Shown here: one piece after another, positions 60,583 to 64,000 of the stretch | Layout of the letters: every line of letters begins with the position of its first letter | Numbering within the stretch: position 1 is the first letter of the stretch | Source: Apostichopus japonicus | Taxonomy: Eukaryota; Echinodermata; Holothuroidea; Aspidochirotida; Stichopodidae | Length of the DNA stretch: 64,000 nucleotides | Assembly (NCBI RefSeq): GCF_037975245.1 | Contig: NC_092562.1 | Coordinates: forward strand, 30,392,054 to 30,456,053 | Reading direction: 5' to 3' | Notes under the pieces: model-generated | What the model saw: only the letters and a program-made list of their open reading frames with translations | Told to the model about the DNA's origin: nothing | The model's database searches: none | Translations under genes and position numbers: made by a program

Positions 60583-62623
60583 CCCAGGAAAAAATTTTCC
60601 TCAAATTTACCGCGGTAACATACCACACTTTTACCCCGGTAAAACCAGGGTAAAAACGCGGTAAATTTGTTGTACATTACCGCGGTGTTTTGGCCCTATG
60701 GACGACGTAAATTACCACAAATTTACCACGGTTTTACCTCACTTTTACCCCAATTTTACAGCAATTTACCACGGTGTTACCATACTTTTACTGTGCTTTT
60801 ACCCCAAATTTACCACATTTTTACCGTTCTTTTACCCCAATTTTACTGTATATTTACCCCGCTTTTTCCTTAGTTTTACCTCAATTTACCATATTTTACC
60901 ACGCTTTTACCGTTCTTTTACCCCAATTTAACCCTATATTGACCACGCATTTACTACACTTATACCCTAAATTTACCACAGTTTTACCGTTCTTTTACCC
61001 CAATTTTACCGTAGATTTACCACGGTTTTACCTTAGTTTACCATGATTTTACACTAATTGTAGGACATGATTTTACACTAATTGTAGGACAGTTGTACCT
61101 CACATTGAGCATGATTTTGTCCTAATTCCAATCAGCATGTACACATATCACTTTGAATTTCACCCATCAGTGTACTGTATCATAATTTGGCTATATGCCT
61201 TTACCCTTATTGTAATGTTTGTATGCCTGACATGTAAGTCCAAAGTTGTAGCATGCAACAGTTTTTATTCATCAAATCCATGGAGGTTTCACACATAAGA
61301 AAGCTTTGTTGAATTTCAATTACCCTAGCTGGTATGATTCCTGACTCTCTTCTTTTGACTTAATTGGTAGTCCAGACTTTTGATCTCCTATTGTCCTCAA
61401 AGACTTGTTTTATATGAAGAGGGTACTCTGATTATAGGTAGAGGGTACTCTGATTATAGGTACATAGACTTGTCAAGTCATTTAATGGACCTGACAGAGA
61501 ATACCCAAATCTGAGGACACTGATTGGTCAATTTTCGTGTTCTATAGTTTTGAGGCACAGAAGATATATGCATTATGTGTGCTAGTTCATATACAGTAGT
61601 TCTTTTTTTCATTTCAAAGGCTTTTAGGTTCTCCCTAATAGTGAAAAAAAGAATTAATTGTTGTCTCCTCTCAAATATATCAGGGATTCCATGAAGGAAT
61701 TCTCTATGTATCTATCCTCTGCTTGTTTTTTTTAGGAAAAGAGATGCATACTATAACATATAAGAATAGCAGTTTGTCTCTCTTCTTTATTCAACTCATA
61801 TCCACAGGTAATTTATATTGCCAACATTAAGATATGAGTAGAACAAAAGGTTTGTCATATCAGTATTGCAAAAATATGGGACAAAATCATGGATAAATTG
61901 CTCTAAATGTACCATCATGTTTCATAGTGTGACCCATATATGTTCTACTATGGTAAAATCATGGTAAATTTACCATAGTATAATTGCACCGTATAGTTTT
62001 ACCCTATATTTACTGTGGTTAATCATGGCACAATTGTAGGAATTTCACCTATGTAGTTTATGTACCATATAACCTTACCCTACTTTTACTCCAGTAATAT
62101 CATGGTAAAACTATGTTAATTTTACCATAGTAAATCTACCACACTTTTACCCTACTTTTACCGCGGTAATATAATGGTAAAACTGCGGTTAATTTACCGT
62201 AGTAAATGTACCACACTTTTACCCTACTTTTACCGTGGTAATACCATGGTAAAACTGTGGTAAATTTACCGTAGTAAATGTACCGCACTTTTACCGCGGT
62301 AATACCATGGTAAAACTGCGGTAAATCTACCGCGGCAAATGTACCGCACTTTTACCCTACTTATACCACGGTAATATCATGGTAAAACTGCGGTAAATTT
62401 ACCGCGGTAAATGTACCACAGTTTTACCCTACTTATACTGCGGTAATACCATGGTAAAACCGGTAAATTTACCGCGGTAAACTTTTACCATACTTTTACC
62501 GCGGTAATACCACGGTAAAACTGCGGTAAATGTACCGCGGTTGATTTTACCACAATTTTACCCTATTTACCACACATTTACCATAGTTTACCGCAGTAAA
62601 ATTAGGGTACATTTTTTGCTGGG
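60583..62623. mobile_element. TTTACC/GGTAAA self-complementary element
   Basis: A 2-kb element has inverted ends CCCAGGAAAAAATTTT (left) and the complement of CCCAGCAAAAAATGT (right, ending CTGGG at 62623). Both flanks (60590-61050 and 61930-62610) are packed with TTTACC, GGTAAA and palindromes such as TTTACCGCGGTAAA. The right flank also shows about six tandem copies of a roughly 70-bp unit (TACCACACTTTTACCCTACT...). The centre, 61.08-61.9 kb, is ordinary A+T-rich DNA without a transposase. It is probably a non-autonomous DNA transposon with satellite-like ends, sitting upstream of the phosphatase exons. The superfamily is unclear. Confidence 0.7.
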
Positions 62624-62721
62624 ACTGGATCAGGGTTGCCAGTTTTTCTGTAGCTCAATCATTCAAATGAAATGACCAACCAGGTGGCAAATGTCAACAA
62701 CAAATTTAACCATTATAGTCA

Positions 62722-63775
62722 AGTGGGGTAAAAAAAAAACAATTTACCTAAAGTTTGCTCTAAAAATTGATGAGTTAGAGCTATTGTTTCGGTTCCAATG
62801 TTCAAGTGTGTGGAGTGGGATTTTCTTAAAGAGAATCTAACAAAAATAACTTTTTTGTAAATGGAAAGTCGTTTTTTGCGAAAAATGTTGTTTTTTTTTA
62901 CCCCCAAAAATTTGCTTAATTCGGGGTTAAAAAAAAACAATGCCGGGGTAAAAAAAAACAATGCTAGAAAACAGCTATTTTCTTCATGAATGTATCTTAA
63001 AATCATGTTTGCATATAATTACATCTAAGTATGAGCTACTACCTTTACATGAAAAAGGAAAAAAATTGTGAAATTTTCTTAATTCGTAATTATGGATGGC
63101 TCGTGTCATATGTCATGCTCAGCCATATTCATACTGTACAGTGTGTATATGATGCTACACAAATGTGGTGTAATATAGTAGACACAGCCAATTTCAGTTA
63201 CTTCTGCCCAATTATTTAACATTTTTGACACATGATAGACATGAAAACTATTTGCCTAACCTCTAAAATCAACATTATGGAAAAATTTATCCATTCGGGC
63301 AAAATAGGGAATACATTGGAGCCGGAAAGTACTTGTTTTTTTACCCCATTCGCATAATTTTTTGGGGGTAAAAAAAAACAAGGCCCCCCCATGAAGCGTG
63401 AATGAAGTTGGAGTAATTCTACCATGGGGGGAGTGTAATATCACTAACTGCTATGCTGTAACTGCTGGAATAATCTCCACATCATATAAGCTGGGTATGC
63501 AGGAGAAAGTTTCGGATATGTGGTACAAACTTCAAATTTTGCTATTTTAGCATTTGCTTGATTCGATGAAGCGGTGATTGGCAGCGAAGTGACATAGAAT
63601 TCCAGAAATTATATAATAATAAACTAGACATATAGGACTATCACCCAAAATAAATTGGAACTTTGGCTAAATATTCCCCTTCTATAAAAAGGGGTTGTTT
63701 TTTTTTACCCCAACTACCCCCTTGTTTTTTTTTACCCCAACTACCCCCTTGTTTTTTTTTTACCCCAACTGACTA
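62722..63775. repeat. Scattered GGGGTAAAAAAAAAC motifs
   Basis: The word GGGGTAAAAAAAAAC or its complement GTTTTTTTTTACCCC occurs at least eight times: near 62727, 62885, 62926, 62946, 63337, 63368 and, as three spaced copies, 63695-63770. It stands on both strands, which suggests one or more small fold-back elements. The open frames with Phe runs come from these tracts. Confidence 0.7.
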
Positions 63776-64000
63776 TATTTTATTATATTTGAACACTGAA
63801 TATGGCAAGGAATTGTGTGGGTCTGCAATGCTATGCAATTGGGATCTATTAGATGAGCTTTAGGAAGTGGTACATGGTCAAAAAACATTTCCAATGTGGC
63901 TGCCTGTGTGAAATCTTGAGTCAAACTGAACTATATGAAATTGGTGAAATCTTTGTTCTTTGGGGATATTTCAAATTTTCAGCAACTTTCTCTCAACTTG
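63776..64000. other. Right edge, nothing recognised
   Basis: No exon of the phosphatase gene or other feature is recognisable. Confidence 0.4.

Noticed and set aside
60590-62610. Telomere-like repeat
   Set aside because: The word is TTTACC/GGTAAA, not TTAGGG, and it is irregular and palindromic rather than head-to-tail.

Overview
The window looks like nuclear DNA from an invertebrate deuterostome, most likely an echinoderm. It is A+T-rich, genes are split into short exons with GT..AG introns, intergenic DNA is long, and much of it is non-autonomous DNA transposons, decayed LINE fragments, a tRNA-derived SINE and tandem satellites. There are no operons or ribosome binding sites. The organism call is inference from gene and repeat types; no search was run.

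Two genes are recognisable, both on the minus strand. At 2.4-11.7 kb is SARAF (TMEM66), the ER membrane regulator of store-operated calcium entry: eight exons, about 340 codons, missing only the last few residues. At 58.4-60.1 kb are the last four coding exons of a receptor-type protein tyrosine phosphatase, covering the C-terminal half of its last (D2-type) phosphatase domain; the rest lies to the right, beyond what could be found. Its C-X5-R loop is intact, but the WPD general acid is Asn. Weaker exon candidates with good splice signals lie at 18.9-19.0, 40.9-41.0, 42.1-42.4, 48.2 and 50.6 kb. Clusters of CRE-type TGACGT sites mark likely promoters at 13.3, 19.45 and 42.55 kb.

Mobile elements: five copies from three hAT-like MITE families, four of them with clear 8-bp target duplications (380-980; 13510-15045, with a second family nested inside at 13701-14562; 15792-16444, inside a LINE reverse transcriptase pseudogene; and a truncated copy at 49329-49826). 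All three families carry a common internal GC-rich module. LINE remnants lie at 15.3-16.6, 22.5 and 52.4-52.8 kb, a fold-back element at 21.6-22.1 kb, a SINE at 43.15 kb, and a self-complementary TTTACC/GGTAAA element at 60.58-62.62 kb.

The centre of the window (23.6-48.1 kb) is a satellite zone: a 9.8-kb array built on an 11-bp unit with higher-order blocks of about 407 and 813 bp; a 5.4-kb array on a 43/47-bp unit, degenerate with a ~200-bp higher-order period on the left and homogeneous on the right; a 21-bp minisatellite; and a 2.5-kb array of 52-bp units. The long open frames in the 11-bp array are by-products of a unit low in T, not genes. I found no convincing novel multi-gene system. 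The most unusual content is the hierarchical 11-bp array, the module shared by the MITE families, and the inverted pair of 56-bp repeats bracketing 45.5-50.4 kb.
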